Shown here in pieces: positions 8,980-19,137 of a stretch of DNA of 64,000 bases (its first letter is position 1; every line of letters begins with the position of its first letter). The stretch comes from an uncultured Roseburia sp. (lineage in GTDB: Bacteria; Bacillota; Clostridia; Lachnospirales; Lachnospiraceae), in the NCBI GenBank assembly GCA_947573605.1, contig CANPGM010000006.1:23317-87316 (forward strand), given 5' to 3'. Below the pieces are notes generated by a model. That model saw only the letters and a list, made by a program, of their open reading frames with translations, was not told the DNA's origin and made no database searches. Made by a program: the position numbers and the translations under genes.

Positions 8980-9831
8980 TTAATTCCCGTTTCTGATTTC
9001 CGATACCACCTGTTCTTTTAAATCATACGCAAATTCTTTCATTTTCTTAGATGCAGAAACCGAAGTCAGGACTCTTGAAATACACTTTGAAGCAATATCG
9101 TACTTTTTAAAATGCGCTGCCATTACGCCGAGCAGATAATCTAACGTATCCTGATCCATTCCGCACATCGGGAACATCTCGGAGGAAACCGCTTTCATAA
9201 ATCCCTCGAACGCCTGACCGTAGAATAACTCCTGCTGTTCCGCCGCTTCTTTTCTCGCCGCCTCAGACGCAGGATCTTTCGGATCTAACGTCTCCTGTTT
9301 TCCTCGGTACAGCCATGCGATTTTTAAACAGGTATACGCCATCTCGCTGTTTTTTCCCTTTTTCACCATTGTATTGTAAAGAGACATTTTATAGCGTCCA
9401 ATTGCCGTATCATAATCGCACACAGACGTCTGCACACTCTTCTCCGGCTTAAAATTTGCACTGACCTGTTCCTTTATCAGCTTAATCTGCAACGAAGAAA
9501 GATGCTCAAAGTAACGAAGCATCGCCGTGTAACCGCAATGCGGGCAGGAAGCAACATCATACTTAATCGGATCAATGTACTGAAACCGCGGACGCAGATC
9601 CTTATCCGGCTCTAAGCGCTTTGCTCTTCCGCTTTTAATTACCTTTGACTTAAAGCTCTGATCGCATACCGTACACCGGAAAGTCTTATCCAAAAGAAAC
9701 GTATCCTCCGCCGGTATCTCTTCTTTCACTTCTTTACTGCCTGCTTTTTCTTCCTTCTTTTCTTCCTCAAAAAGGTTATCCGTATCCTTTGCCTTCAAAC
9801 CAAACTTTTCCAATCCCTCAAATAAATTCAT
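8980..9831 (-). CDS. DUF2225 family zinc-ribbon protein
   Basis: 283 residues. Two CxxC pairs ('CTVCDQSF' near residue 53 and 'SCPHCGYTA' near 96) form the zinc ribbon that opens DUF2225 proteins; the rest is helical, TPR-like, with 'YDTAIGRYKMSLYNTMVKKGKNSEMAYTCLKIAWLYR' type segments. Function of the family is unknown. A good ribosome site (GAGAGGG) precedes the ATG. It lies 46 bases after glnS and 15 bases before the MocR gene, probably one transcript from the glnS promoter. Confidence 0.85.
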   Translation of the reverse strand: MNLFEGLEKFGLKAKDTDNLFEEEKKEEKAGSKEVKEEIPAEDTFLLDKTFRCTVCDQSFKSKVIKSGRAKRLEPDKDLRPRFQYIDPIKYDVASCPHCGYTAMLRYFEHLSSLQIKLIKEQVSANFKPEKSVQTSVCDYDTAIGRYKMSLYNTMVKKGKNSEMAYTCLKIAWLYRGKQETLDPKDPASEAARKEAAEQQELFYGQAFEGFMKAVSSEMFPMCGMDQDTLDYLLGVMAAHFKKYDIASKCISRVLTSVSASKKMKEFAYDLKEQVVSEIRNGN

Positions 9832-9877
9832 ATCGCCCTCTCATTCCGCCGCCTCTGCGGCTGTTTTCCCTTATGTT

Positions 9878-11548
9878 TTAATTGCCAAGCGGCAGCTTAA
9901 AGGAGCTTTTTAACGAAACAATTCGGTTAAATACCGGATGTTCCGGCGTGGAATCCTTTGCGTCTGCGCAGAAAAAGCCCTGTCTGACAAACTGGAAACT
10001 TTCGTAAGCTTTTACTCCCGCAAGATTCGATTCTACAATACAGTTTCTACATACGGTAAGTGAATTGGGGTTTAAGTTCAGACTGCCGTCCTCATTATAA
10101 ACACCCTTTTCCTCATCTACAATATTCTCATAAAGACGAACTTCTGCAGGAATGCCGTGTTCGGCGGAAACCCATTGGATCGTCCCTTTTACCTTTCTGC
10201 CGTCCGGACTGTTGCCGCCGTACGACACCGGATCGTAAGTGCAGTGTATCTCCGTAACCTTTCCGCTTTCATCTTTTACAAAACTGTTACAGGTTACAAA
10301 ATACGCATTCATCAAACGCACTTCATTTCCCGGAAACATACGAAAATATTTTTTCGGCGGCTCTTCCATAAAGTCCTCACGATCGATATAAAGCTCCCTC
10401 GTAAACGGTATCTTTCGGCTGCCCAGCGATTCGTTTTCCAGATTGTTTACAACGTCTAAATATTCTGTCTTCCCCTTCGGGTAATTGTCAATAATCACTT
10501 TAACCGGGTCAAGCACCGCCATCATACGCGGTTTTTTCAGCTTCAGATCCTCTCGAATACAATATTCCAACATCGCATAATCCACAGAACTGTTCGCTTT
10601 TGCAACGCCGCACAGTTCCACAAACATCCGAATGGATTCCGGCGTAAAACCTCTTCTCCTGAGCGCCGAAATCGAAACAAGACGCGGATCATCCCACCCG
10701 TCAACCGTACCGTCCTCTACCAGACGCTTAATATAGCGTTTTCCGGTAACTACACTTGTAAGATACAATTTGGCAAACTCTATCTGTTTTGGCGGCTGCT
10801 CATATTCCAGCTCACGCACTACCCAGTCATACAACGGCCTGTGATCCTCAAACTCCAGCGTACAGATAGAATGCGTAATGCCTTCGATCGCATCCTCAAT
10901 CGGATGCGCGAAATCATACATCGGATATATGCACCATTTATCTCCCGTTCTATGATGAGTCATATGCGCCACGCGGTAAATAACCGGATCACGCATATTG
11001 ATATTCGAAGACGTCATATCGATTTTCGCACGAAGTACTTTTTCCCCATCCGCATATCTGCCTTCTTTCATTTCCTCAAAGAGCTTTAAATTCTCTTCGA
11101 CGCTGCGGTTTGAAAAAGGATCCTGTTTTCCCGGTTCGGTAAGCGTTCCGCGGTACTCCCTGATCTCTTCTGCTGATAAATCGGAAACATAAGCCTTCCC
11201 CTTTTTTATCAGCTTTACAGCCGCATCATACATCTGGTCGAAATAGTCGGAAGCAAAGAAAAGTCTGTCTTCCCAGTCGGCGCCAAGCCATTTAATATCC
11301 TCAATAATCGCCTCGACAAATTCTGATTTTTCTTTTGTCGGATTTGTATCGTCAAAACGGAGGTTGAATTTTCCGTTGTATTTCTGTGCAAGACCATAAT
11401 TTAACAGCACGGACTTTGCATGACCGATATGGAGACAGCCGTTCGGTTCCGGCGGAAATCTGGTACGGACTTCTTCACAGTGCCCCTCTTCTATATCCTT
11501 ATCAATAATCTGCTCGATAAAGTTTTTTGAAACATTTTCATTTTCCAT
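9878..11548 (-). CDS. glnS: glutaminyl-tRNA synthetase
   Basis: Class I aminoacyl-tRNA synthetase of 556 residues that charges tRNA-Gln with glutamine. '[23 protein letters not shown]' contains the HIGH motif and the Glx-type tRNA binding signature. '[15 protein letters not shown]' and '[15 protein letters not shown]' (in place of KMSKR-like region) follow, then the two beta-barrel anticodon domains. The frame continues upstream to 11782, but AGGAGG stands before the ATG at 11548 and the promoter lies inside the longer frame, so 11548 is the start. GlnRS rather than the GatCAB route is scattered among Clostridia and is often seen as an acquired gene. Confidence 0.95.
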   Translation of the reverse strand: MENENVSKNFIEQIIDKDIEEGHCEEVRTRFPPEPNGCLHIGHAKSVLLNYGLAQKYNGKFNLRFDDTNPTKEKSEFVEAIIEDIKWLGADWEDRLFFASDYFDQMYDAAVKLIKKGKAYVSDLSAEEIREYRGTLTEPGKQDPFSNRSVEENLKLFEEMKEGRYADGEKVLRAKIDMTSSNINMRDPVIYRVAHMTHHRTGDKWCIYPMYDFAHPIEDAIEGITHSICTLEFEDHRPLYDWVVRELEYEQPPKQIEFAKLYLTSVVTGKRYIKRLVEDGTVDGWDDPRLVSISALRRRGFTPESIRMFVELCGVAKANSSVDYAMLEYCIREDLKLKKPRMMAVLDPVKVIIDNYPKGKTEYLDVVNNLENESLGSRKIPFTRELYIDREDFMEEPPKKYFRMFPGNEVRLMNAYFVTCNSFVKDESGKVTEIHCTYDPVSYGGNSPDGRKVKGTIQWVSAEHGIPAEVRLYENIVDEEKGVYNEDGSLNLNPNSLTVCRNCIVESNLAGVKAYESFQFVRQGFFCADAKDSTPEHPVFNRIVSLKSSFKLPLGN

Positions 11549-11675
11549 CTGATGCTCTTCCTCCTCATAGCGCGCTGTTTTCTTTTGCACAACAGATATC
11601 CGAAAGCCGTTCTGTTCCGCCGCCCCGGTTTTCTCAAATACAGAGCCGGCATAAAAGAAAAACAGTTCATTATCT

Positions 11676-11704
11676 ATCATACATGATACGGAGGAAACGT
11701 TCAA
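11676..11704 (-). promoter_or_regulatory. glnS promoter
   Basis: TTGAAC (11699-11704) and TATGAT (11676-11681) read on the minus strand with a 17-base spacer. Start of RNA would be near 11669, leaving a leader of about 120 bases. I saw no T-box signature (no AGGGTGG-type antiterminator sequence) in it. Confidence 0.75.
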
Positions 11705-11750
11705 GTAGAAAGTGTAAATTGCATATATCTGACGCCAGTATCCTGCATTA

Positions 11751-11778
11751 AGAAAAAGCGCCGCCCTTGCGACGCTTT
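11751..11778 (-). terminator. rho-independent terminator of rhomboid-like gene
   Basis: On the minus strand GCGTCGC and GCGGCGC pair (one G-U) around a short loop, followed by TTTTTCTT. It starts about 10 bases after the stop codon at 11789 and separates this gene from the glnS promoter. Confidence 0.75.
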
Positions 11779-11788
11779 CCAAATCTTT

Positions 11789-12697
11789 TCAGCTTCTCCT
11801 GATATGCTGGTGCGTAAACAGATGATGCTGGCAATATTCATAATTCCCTTCACACTTGGAACAAAAACGAAACTCTAAGGTCGGATCGTCCAATTCCGTT
11901 CTGCCGCAGACTGCGCATTTATGCTTCGTAATGCCCGAACCCGGCCTCGGCGCTCTCGTCTGCTGCTTATACTGTTGTCTTCGGTGAAGCTCATGCGGGG
12001 TAAATCGCTGTACATTTCTGGATGAAAGAAAGAAGATCAGAAAATTAAACAGCGACAATACAATCGTCACACACATAATGACGGTAACCCAAACGGCAGT
12101 TCCTATTCCATAACCGATAAAACCGTTAAACGCATTGATTATATTCACTGCAAGCAGCACAACATATACAATCGCCATCCACTTCATTTTAATCGGTATA
12201 ATAAAATACAGCATCACCTGCATTTCCGGAAACATTGCCGCAAACGCAAGAAAAATCGACATATTGATATAATACGTGCTGATAATCCCGCCCATCAGAA
12301 CACTCGCCGTATATGCCATATCCAACCCGAATATCATATAAATCACCAGGTAAAACAGCAAGGAACCTACAATCGTAAAAATCATACCGCCTATCAGATA
12401 GGCATTAAAGCGAAAGGTCCCCCAGGCCCGCTCAAGCGCCTGCCCAAGCTGATAATAAAAGAGCATCATAATCAGCAAAAACAAGACATTGCTGTCCGTA
12501 GGCTGAAAAATCCATGTTACAAGCCGCCAGACCTGCCCGTGAAAAATCAGATGCGGCTGAAAACTCAAATACCCTACAGCCGTTGGATAGATCATATTTA
12601 AAACAAATCCGATACAATATGCCCCAATTAACCAGATAATCAGATTCGGAATTGCAAACCTCCCTATTTTTCGTTCTAATTTATTTAACCAGTTCAT
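11789..12697 (-). CDS. rhomboid-like membrane protein, no catalytic serine, C-terminal zinc ribbon
   Basis: 302 residues with about six membrane helices (residues 15-35, 70-90, 95-120, 125-150, 160-190, 195-225). The layout and the 'HGQVWRLVTWIFQP' and 'QLGQALERAWGTFRFNAYLIGG' segments match rhomboid-family proteins, but no GxSG serine motif and no paired catalytic His are visible, so it is probably a non-proteolytic member. The C-terminal tail carries 'CAVCGRTELDDPTLEFRFCSKCEGNYEYC', a zinc-ribbon-like set of four cysteines plus histidines, placed after a basic linker in the cytoplasm. Own promoter and own terminator. Function unknown. Confidence 0.8.
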   Translation of the reverse strand: MNWLNKLERKIGRFAIPNLIIWLIGAYCIGFVLNMIYPTAVGYLSFQPHLIFHGQVWRLVTWIFQPTDSNVLFLLIMMLFYYQLGQALERAWGTFRFNAYLIGGMIFTIVGSLLFYLVIYMIFGLDMAYTASVLMGGIISTYYINMSIFLAFAAMFPEMQVMLYFIIPIKMKWMAIVYVVLLAVNIINAFNGFIGYGIGTAVWVTVIMCVTIVLSLFNFLIFFLSSRNVQRFTPHELHRRQQYKQQTRAPRPGSGITKHKCAVCGRTELDDPTLEFRFCSKCEGNYEYCQHHLFTHQHIRRS

Positions 12698-12739
12698 ATA
12701 ATTCCTTTCCAGAGTATTGTCCCAATCTCTTTTGTTTCA

Positions 12740-12768
12740 AGTATAGCTTTCAGGTGATTCTTTGTCAA
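12740..12768 (-). promoter_or_regulatory. promoter of rhomboid-like gene
   Basis: Minus strand TTGACA (12763-12768) and TATACT (12740-12745), 17-base spacer, about 43 bases before the ATG at 12697. Close to consensus, so expression is probably constitutive and strong. Confidence 0.8.
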
Positions 12769-12818
12769 TGAAACAGACTTTCTTCATAAAAAGTTTATAC
12801 TTTCCGAAAAATTCCGGA

Positions 12819-12847
12819 TTGTGTTTTGTAAAAACCTGTCGTATAAT
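12819..12847 (+). promoter_or_regulatory. promoter of activase-like gene
   Basis: TTGTGT (12819-12824), 17 bases, TATAAT (12842-12847). The RNA would start near 12854, leaving a 5' leader of about 218 bases before the ATG at 13072. Confidence 0.65.
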
Positions 12848-12854
12848 GTACGTT

Positions 12855-13071
12855 GTCGCAGTTTCGGCCGCGACGCATAAAATAAGAAGAAACTGCCATC
12901 TTTTTCCTTACGGAACAAAACGGCAGCATATAATGTCGAAAAAAAAGCAAGAAACGATTGCATATACTCCGCTCCTGTGAAATTCTCACCTGCGGATGAA
13001 GCGAACCGATGTGAATGCGCGGCGCACGCATCGGCCCCGATACAGACAGCCGCGCAGAAATGAGGTAAACC
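12855..13071 (+). promoter_or_regulatory. long structured 5' leader, possible cis-regulatory RNA
   Basis: The 374-base gap 12698-13071 holds two divergent promoters and this leader. Alternative pairings are visible: GTCGC/GCGAC (12855-12859 with 12870-12874) excludes GCAGTTTC/GAAACTGC (12858-12865 with 12889-12896), and the latter excludes CTGCC/GGCAG (12893-12897 with 12922-12926). A further stem CCGATG/CATCGG (13006-13011 with 13029-13034) stands shortly before the ribosome site. I recognise no known riboswitch class. Confidence 0.35.
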
Positions 13072-16000
13072 ATGCGAAACAATGCAATTTATAAACTTGG
13101 AATCGATATCGGTTCCACAACGGTTAAGGTTGCACTTTTAGACAGTCATGACACCTTACTGTTTTCCGATTATGAAAGACACTTCGCCAATATCCGGGAA
13201 ACGCTGGCTTCGCTTATTGAAAAAGCCTGCAGCAAATTCGGCGACATTTCCGTTGCCCCTATGATTACCGGTTCCGGCGGCCTTACGTTAGCAAAGCATC
13301 TGGAAATTCCTTTTATACAGGAAGTCATTTCCGTAGCGTCCGCATTAAAGCATTACGCTCCGCAGACAGACGTTGCAATTGAATTAGGCGGCGAAGACGC
13401 AAAAATCATCTATTTCGAGGGAGGCAATGTCGAACAGCGCATGAACGGAATCTGCGCCGGAGGCACGGGTTCCTTTATCGACCAGATGGCATCTCTGATT
13501 CAGACTGATGCTTCCGGTTTAAATGAATACGCTAAAAATTATAAGGCGATTTACCCGATTGCCGCGCGCTGCGGCGTTTTTGCAAAAACCGACATCCAGC
13601 CCTTAATTAACGAAGGCGCTACAAGAGAAGATTTATCCGCCTCTATTTTTCAGGCGGTTGTCAACCAGACCATCAGCGGTCTCGCATGCGGAAAACCGAT
13701 TCGCGGACATGTCGCTTTTTTAGGCGGCCCGCTTCACTTTTTATCCGAATTGAAAACGGCTTTTATCCGTACCCTGCATCTCGACAGCGAACATGCGATT
13801 ACACCGGAAAATTCTCATCTGTTTGCGGCAATTGGTTCTGCGTTGAACTATAAGCAGGAAAACGTTACTTCTCTTGCCGTTCTGCAAAAGAAGCTGCAGT
13901 CCGAAATACATATGGAATTTGAAGTTGCGCGTATGGAACCGCTTTTTTGCAGTGAAACCGAATATCATGAATTTTTATTACGCCACAACGGACACCATGT
14001 AAAGTCCGCCGAGTTAAGCAGCTATGAAGGAAACTGCTATCTCGGAATTGACGGAGGTTCTACCACTACTAAAATAGCGCTCGTAGGTGAAGACGGCTCC
14101 CTTCTCTATTCTTTCTACGGCAGCAATAACGGGAGTCTGCTGGCTACCACTGTAAACGCCATAAAAGAACTTTTCGGTAAACTTCCGGACAAAGCAAGGA
14201 TTGTACACTCCTGTGCCACCGGTTATGGAGAGGCATTATTAAAGGCTGCTTTAATGTTAGACGAAGGCGAAGTAGAAACGGTTGCCCACTATTACGCCGC
14301 CGCCTTCTTTAATCCAAAAGTAGACTGCATTTTAGATATCGGCGGTCAGGATATGAAATGCATAAAAATCAAAAATCAGACCGTCGATTCCGTACAGTTA
14401 AACGAAGCATGCTCCTCCGGCTGCGGCTCCTTTATCGAAACGTTCGCCAAGTCTTTGAATTATTCCGTAGAGGATTTTGCAAAAGAGGCTCTCTTTGCCA
14501 AAAATCCGATTGATCTTGGAACCCGCTGTACCGTATTTATGAATTCAAAGGTCAAGCAGGCGCAGAAAGAAGGCGCTTCCGTAGCGGATATTTCTTCCGG
14601 TCTTGCGTATTCCGTTATTAAAAACGCGCTTTTTAAAGTAATAAAGCTTTCCGACGCAAAGGATTTAGGAAGCAATATTGTCGTTCAGGGCGGAACGTTT
14701 TATAATGACGCCGTATTACGCAGCTTTGAGAAAATATCGGGCTGCGAATGTGTCCGGCCCGATATTGCAGGTATTATGGGCGCGTTTGGAGCGGCTTTGA
14801 TTGCAAAGGAACGGTATGCGGATAATCCGTTTTCTTCCATGCTGACTTTTGACCAGATAAGCGGTCTGACCTTCGACACGAAACTTACCAGATGTCAGGG
14901 CTGTACCAATCACTGTCTGTTAACGGTGAATCGTTTTTCTGACAAACGCCAGTATATTACCGGCAATCGTTGTGAACGCGGCATCGGAAAGGAGAAAAAC
15001 AAAGAAAACATTCCGAATCTCTACGACTACAAAAACAAACGGATTTTTGATTATGAACCGCTTCCGATAAAGGAAGCCAGACGCGGTTCCGTCGGTATTC
15101 CGCGGGTTCTAAACTTGTATGAAAATTATCCTTTTTGGGCTGTTTTCTTTAAAAAGCTGGGATTTTCCGTTGTTCTTTCGCCATCCTCAACGCGAAAAAT
15201 CTATGAACTCGGGATCGATTCCATTCCTTCCGAATCCGAGTGCTATCCGGCAAAACTGGCTCACGGACATGTAACATGGCTGATTCATCAAAACGTGGAT
15301 TTTATATTTTATCCGTGTATTCCTTACGAGAGAAATGAGTTTCCGGATTCAAATAACCACTATAACTGCCCGATTGTTACTTCATATGCCGAAAATATTA
15401 AAAATAATGTAGAGGAAATCACCTCCGGAAAAGTTCGTTTTTTAAATCCGTTTATGTCTTTTGCAGACGAAGAGGTTCTTTCCCGGCAATTGGTCAGAGT
15501 TTTTGTTAATTCTGAATTTAATATTACAGAAGCAGAGGTACGCGACGCGGTGTCCGAAGGATTTAAAGAACTTGCCGTCTGCCGCATGGAAATACGGCAA
15601 AAAGGAGAAGAAGTTCTTCGATATATGGAAAAAAACGGAAAACGCGGCATTGTCTTAGCCGGACGCCCTTACCACGTAGACCCCGAAATCAATCATGGTA
15701 TTCCCGAACTGATTACTTCTTATGGCATTGCCGTATTGACCGAAGACTCCGTTTCCCATTTAAAGGAAGTCGAACGCCCTTTAATTGTAATGGATCAGTG
15801 GATGTATCATTCGCGTCTTTATGCTGCCGCAAACTACGTAAAAACCAGAGACGACCTGGATTTAATTCAGCTCAATTCCTTCGGCTGCGGTCTTGATGCA
15901 GTCACTACAGATGCAGTAAACGATATTCTTGCGAAATCGGGTAAAATTTACACCTGTTTAAAAATCGACGAAGTAAATAACCTCGGCGCAGCAAGAATCC

Positions 16001-17394
16001 GTATCCGTTCTCTGCTCGCCGCAATCCGCGTCCGGGAGAAAAAGAAAACAACGCGCACTGTAATGCCGTCATCCTATGAACGTGTCGTATTTACCGAAGA
16101 AATGCGGAAAAATTACACGATTCTCTGTCCGCAGATGTCGCCGATACATTTTGATTTATTGGAACCGGCTTTTCGGACCGCCGGTTATAATCTTGTAATA
16201 CCAAGTATCCCGGCAAGAGAATGTGTTGATGTCGGGCTTAAATATGTAAATAACGACGCCTGTTACCCATCGCTGATTGTCGTCGGCCAGCTAATGGCCG
16301 CCATCAGCTCCGGCAATTTTGATATGAATCAAACGGCAATCCTGATCTCGCAGACAGGCGGAGGATGCCGCGCAAGCAATTACATCGGTTTTATCCGCCG
16401 TGCACTGGAAAAAGCAGGTTACCCGAATGTCCCCGTTATTTCCATTAATTTAAGCGGACTGGAATCCAATCCCGGATTTCGGTTAAATCTGAAGCTTCTT
16501 CAGCATGGACTGTATGCGCTTGTATTCGGCGATATTTTTATGCGCTGTCTTTACGCGACGCGTCCGTATGAAGCAAAACCCGGACTGGCAAACGAAACGC
16601 ACGAAAAGTGGAAAAAGAAAGTGATTGCTTTTATCGGTCAAAACAAACTGCTTTCACACAGCAAATTCAAAAAAATCTGTCGTGAAATCATACGGGACTT
16701 TGACAATCTGCCGCGGCTTTCCGTCAATAAACCGCGTGTCGGCATTGTCGGTGAAATTCTGGTAAAATTTCATCCGGCCGCCAATAACTATCTGGTTGAA
16801 CTTTTAGAGGCGGAGGGGGCGGAAGCAGTTGTGCCCGATCTAACGGATTTCCTGCTCTACTGCTTTTATAATACTGGTTTTCGAACCGATCATCTTGGCA
16901 GCAGTAAGAAATCAAAAAGAGCTGGCAGACTTGGTATCCGCTTTCTCGAATGGTTAAGGAGCGCTGCCTGCGATGAATTCAAAAAAAGCAGACACTTTAC
17001 GGCGCCTGCCCATATTGACGATTTAGCCGTCTATGCCAGAGATATTGTATCGGAAGGCAATCAGACCGGAGAAGGATGGTTTTTAACGGGAGAAATGCTG
17101 GAACTCATCCACACCGGGACGCCGAACATTGTCTGCACACAGCCATTTGCCTGCCTTCCGAATCATGTGGTCGGCAAAGGCGTAATCAAAGAGCTGCGCC
17201 GCCGCCATCCCGAATCCAATATCGTAGCGATTGATTACGACCCGGGCGCAAGCGAGGTGAACCAGCTTAACCGTATTAAACTTATGCTGTCTACCGCAGC
17301 GAAAAACATGAATGGCGCGCTGGAGGACAGTAACTTACAGGAACAGAAAGAGAAAGAAATCAAGATAGAGGCGCAGGAAACGCTGCAATCATAA
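13072..17394 (+). CDS. acyl-CoA dehydratase activase-related fusion protein (BcrAD/BadFG plus DUF2229)
   Basis: 1440 residues. Two ASKHA-type ATPase domains in tandem: the first from residue 1 ('[17 protein letters not shown]') and the second from about 320 ('[18 protein letters not shown]'), each with a '[15 protein letters not shown]' / '[15 protein letters not shown]' segment that in activators of 2-hydroxyacyl-CoA dehydratase holds the bridging [4Fe-4S] cysteine, and a GGxxxDAK/GGQDMK motif. From about 690 onward it is DUF2229 and dehydratase-like, with cysteines in '[15 protein letters not shown]', '[14 protein letters not shown]' and '[16 protein letters not shown]'. Such giant fusions are common in Clostridia; the substrate is unknown. 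GAGGT ribosome site; single-gene unit with its own terminator. Confidence 0.88.
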   Translation: MRNNAIYKLGIDIGSTTVKVALLDSHDTLLFSDYERHFANIRETLASLIEKACSKFGDISVAPMITGSGGLTLAKHLEIPFIQEVISVASALKHYAPQTDVAIELGGEDAKIIYFEGGNVEQRMNGICAGGTGSFIDQMASLIQTDASGLNEYAKNYKAIYPIAARCGVFAKTDIQPLINEGATREDLSASIFQAVVNQTISGLACGKPIRGHVAFLGGPLHFLSELKTAFIRTLHLDSEHAITPENSHLFAAIGSALNYKQENVTSLAVLQKKLQSEIHMEFEVARMEPLFCSETEYHEFLLRHNGHHVKSAELSSYEGNCYLGIDGGSTTTKIALVGEDGSLLYSFYGSNNGSLLATTVNAIKELFGKLPDKARIVHSCATGYGEALLKAALMLDEGEVETVAHYYAAAFFNPKVDCILDIGGQDMKCIKIKNQTVDSVQLNEACSSGCGSFIETFAKSLNYSVEDFAKEALFAKNPIDLGTRCTVFMNSKVKQAQKEGASVADISSGLAYSVIKNALFKVIKLSDAKDLGSNIVVQGGTFYNDAVLRSFEKISGCECVRPDIAGIMGAFGAALIAKERYADNPFSSMLTFDQISGLTFDTKLTRCQGCTNHCLLTVNRFSDKRQYITGNRCERGIGKEKNKENIPNLYDYKNKRIFDYEPLPIKEARRGSVGIPRVLNLYENYPFWAVFFKKLGFSVVLSPSSTRKIYELGIDSIPSESECYPAKLAHGHVTWLIHQNVDFIFYPCIPYERNEFPDSNNHYNCPIVTSYAENIKNNVEEITSGKVRFLNPFMSFADEEVLSRQLVRVFVNSEFNITEAEVRDAVSEGFKELAVCRMEIRQKGEEVLRYMEKNGKRGIVLAGRPYHVDPEINHGIPELITSYGIAVLTEDSVSHLKEVERPLIVMDQWMYHSRLYAAANYVKTRDDLDLIQLNSFGCGLDAVTTDAVNDILAKSGKIYTCLKIDEVNNLGAARIRIRSLLAAIRVREKKKTTRTVMPSSYERVVFTEEMRKNYTILCPQMSPIHFDLLEPAFRTAGYNLVIPSIPARECVDVGLKYVNNDACYPSLIVVGQLMAAISSGNFDMNQTAILISQTGGGCRASNYIGFIRRALEKAGYPNVPVISINLSGLESNPGFRLNLKLLQHGLYALVFGDIFMRCLYATRPYEAKPGLANETHEKWKKKVIAFIGQNKLLSHSKFKKICREIIRDFDNLPRLSVNKPRVGIVGEILVKFHPAANNYLVELLEAEGAEAVVPDLTDFLLYCFYNTGFRTDHLGSSKKSKRAGRLGIRFLEWLRSAACDEFKKSRHFTAPAHIDDLAVYARDIVSEGNQTGEGWFLTGEMLELIHTGTPNIVCTQPFACLPNHVVGKGVIKELRRRHPESNIVAIDYDPGASEVNQLNRIKLMLSTAAKNMNGALEDSNLQEQKEKEIKIEAQETLQS

Positions 17395-17410
17395 ATCGTA
17401 TTTAAAAGCA

Positions 17411-17443
17411 AAAGAAAGAGCTGATGCAGACAGCTCTTTCTTT
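17411..17443. terminator. bidirectional rho-independent terminator
   Basis: A perfect 13-base stem, AAAGAAAGAGCTG / CAGCTCTTTCTTT, with a 7-base loop and T or A runs on both sides. It ends the activase gene and the converging FliD-like operon. Confidence 0.85.
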
Positions 17444-17499
17444 TATACGCTACTGTTAAAAATAATAGACGAAAACCGCCGATTATCCGGCTTAGTCTC

Positions 17500-18282
17500 T
17501 TATCCCCGGCTGTTATAACCCTTTCCGAGTATGTCATAGATTTCCTGCAATACGCCGCTGCTGTTATAACCGTAACTGCTTTCTGCCGAAGAATCCTCTA
17601 TACTGGAAAGATTCTTTGTCGCATTGCTCTCAATATATTTTGCCTTATCGGCTACTTTTTCCGCCATACAGTTTTTCTCTCCGAACAACGATTTGATGTC
17701 CTTTAACGCTGCATTTTCAAGCTTTTTCTCGTTTACGGACAGTCTTCCGTCGCTTCCTATTGAAATACCGACGGCGGCAAGTGAAACCTTATTCATAGAA
17801 ACATAAGATTTTACCTGCTTAAGATACATATTATTTGTTGTATCCCCTACTTTTGTCATATTGTAAATCATGGTATTATACTCGTCTACCCATTCATTTA
17901 CCTTATCCGTAACGGCCTGCTTTTCTTTTGTGCTGCCTTCCTCCGCATTCGCAGCCGCCGAAAACAGAGAATCCTCTCCGTCCGCAAGTAAGTCCTTCGT
18001 ATGCTTCTGCAGATTTTCAGAGCTGTTTTCGATTGACGTATGGTAGCCCTTCAGCTGCTTTAATGTATAATACTGCGTAGCGTTTGTGCTTCCCGTACCT
18101 TTGTTTAATTTCTCTAAAAGAGCCGCCAATCCTGTACTTTTTGTACTTTTATTACGTCTGGAAACGGAACCTGCAGAACTGCGCTGCATACTGCTGTAAT
18201 GCTTCTGAGACGTCATTTTTCTTGTCGCCTGTCTTAAGCTTCTGGACCTCGCCAGTGAATCACCGATACTATTTAATCTCAT
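17500..18282 (-). CDS. FliD-like (flagellar cap related) protein, stand-alone
   Basis: 260 residues. The C-terminal half resembles the end of flagellar cap protein FliD: 'AVGISIGSDGRLSVNEKKLENAALKDIKSLFG' is the usual 'GI-DG-L-D--L--AL' block followed by a helical, serine-rich tail. The N-terminus is basic and serine-rich and lacks a normal FliD D0 helix; full FliD proteins are far longer (450-900 residues). It could be a FliD-derived secreted or regulatory protein. Start at the ATG 18282 (GAGGAAG/AAAGG upstream) rather than the TTG three codons earlier. It follows the 231-residue gene by 33 bases and shares its sigma-28-like promoter. Confidence 0.6.
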   Translation of the reverse strand: MRLNSIGDSLARSRSLRQATRKMTSQKHYSSMQRSSAGSVSRRNKSTKSTGLAALLEKLNKGTGSTNATQYYTLKQLKGYHTSIENSSENLQKHTKDLLADGEDSLFSAAANAEEGSTKEKQAVTDKVNEWVDEYNTMIYNMTKVGDTTNNMYLKQVKSYVSMNKVSLAAVGISIGSDGRLSVNEKKLENAALKDIKSLFGEKNCMAEKVADKAKYIESNATKNLSSIEDSSAESSYGYNSSGVLQEIYDILGKGYNSRG

Positions 18283-18315
18283 CTTCCTCAACCTTTCCGC
18301 ATTTATCTTAACTGC

Positions 18316-19011
18316 TTAAGAAGCCTCTGTCCGTTCCTTCGTGTCCCTGTCCTGAAACAAAAGGATAACCTTATCAAGCGACGGCGCTTCGTCTTCTTCT
18401 TCAAACATTGTATCAGCGGATTCGTCTGTATGCTCTGTTTCATTGGCATTGCCCGAAACCGCGGCATCCGCGCTTTCCCCAAGACTGTTTTTTTCTTCGT
18501 CAATTTCGTGTTTCATCTGCTGAATTTTCGTATCCAGTGAAATCGCCTGCAGAATACGTTTAATATCTTCCGGCGAAAACATCGTAATTGCTTTTGAAAG
18601 CTGACCGATACAATTTCTGTTTACTTTCAGGCAGCCGCCCTCAGACAAAGGAATCCGGATTACATCGTCCGGATTTGTCATATCTCCCAGACAAATCGCA
18701 TTTTCTCTTTCGTCGCAGACAAACACTACTCCATTGTATTCGATTACGCCGTCCTTTGCCAAAAAGCCATACGGCACATTCGGACACCCTGAAGAAATCT
18801 GGCTCTTGATGTCATAATCCGCGCGACTGCTTTCACTCATTTCGGCGCGCGTTTGCATTTCTTCCTTCGGGTTTTGGCTATTCCGCTGTGTCACAAAACT
18901 CCGCTGTTCTTCTCTCGCGGCCGATTCACTGCTTTGTTTCCTATCCGTATTTCTCAATCCGGAAGGAGCGCGATTTTCTGCATACATCGACATAATTCCA
19001 CTTACACCCAT
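18316..19011 (-). CDS. hypothetical protein paired with FliD-like gene
   Basis: 231 residues, not recognised. The first 70 residues are polar and probably disordered. Residues 75-130 look like a small beta domain ('GFLAKDGVIEYNGVVFVCDERENAICLGDM'), followed by a helix around 135-170 and an acidic, disordered tail. No signal peptide or membrane segment. Good GGAGAG ribosome site. Read from a promoter with a perfect sigma-28 -10 element, upstream of the FliD-like gene, so a flagellar or chemotaxis-linked role is inferred. Confidence 0.65.
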   Translation of the reverse strand: MGVSGIMSMYAENRAPSGLRNTDRKQSSESAAREEQRSFVTQRNSQNPKEEMQTRAEMSESSRADYDIKSQISSGCPNVPYGFLAKDGVIEYNGVVFVCDERENAICLGDMTNPDDVIRIPLSEGGCLKVNRNCIGQLSKAITMFSPEDIKRILQAISLDTKIQQMKHEIDEEKNSLGESADAAVSGNANETEHTDESADTMFEEEDEAPSLDKVILLFQDRDTKERTEAS

Positions 19012-19022
19012 GAAAACTCTCC

Positions 19023-19075
19023 TTTCAAAAACATTTTTTCGTTATTTCACGTCTTCATCCTGAATGTTTTTGAAA
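19023..19075 (-). promoter_or_regulatory. 13-base inverted repeat in mRNA leader
   Basis: TTTCAAAAACATT (19023-19035) and AATGTTTTTGAAA (19063-19075) are perfect complements with a 27-base loop. In the leftward mRNA the second arm runs directly into the GGAG ribosome site of the gene at 19011, so folding could limit ribosome access. Confidence 0.5.
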
Positions 19076-19099
19076 ATCCGTTTCCCGTGATTATAATAT

Positions 19100-19127
19100 A
19101 TATCGGCAGTTTCCTGATAATTTATTA
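19100..19127 (-). promoter_or_regulatory. sigma-28 (SigD/FliA)-like promoter
   Basis: On the minus strand GCCGATAT (19100-19107) is a perfect match to the sigma-28 -10 element. Upstream, TAAA ends 13 bases away (19121-19124) and TAAT 16 bases away (19124-19127); the usual distance is about 15, so the -35 is imperfect. It drives a gene pair that includes a FliD-like protein, which fits flagellar late-gene control. Confidence 0.55.
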
Positions 19128-19137
19128 CACGAAAAAA

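Noticed and set aside
11549..11670. T-box riboswitch before glnS
   Set aside because: No AGGGTGG-type T-box sequence or specifier-loop pattern could be found in the leader.
13072..17394. genuine 2-hydroxyglutaryl-CoA dehydratase operon
   Set aside because: No separate dehydratase alpha/beta, CoA-transferase or dehydrogenase genes are adjacent; the gene stands alone.
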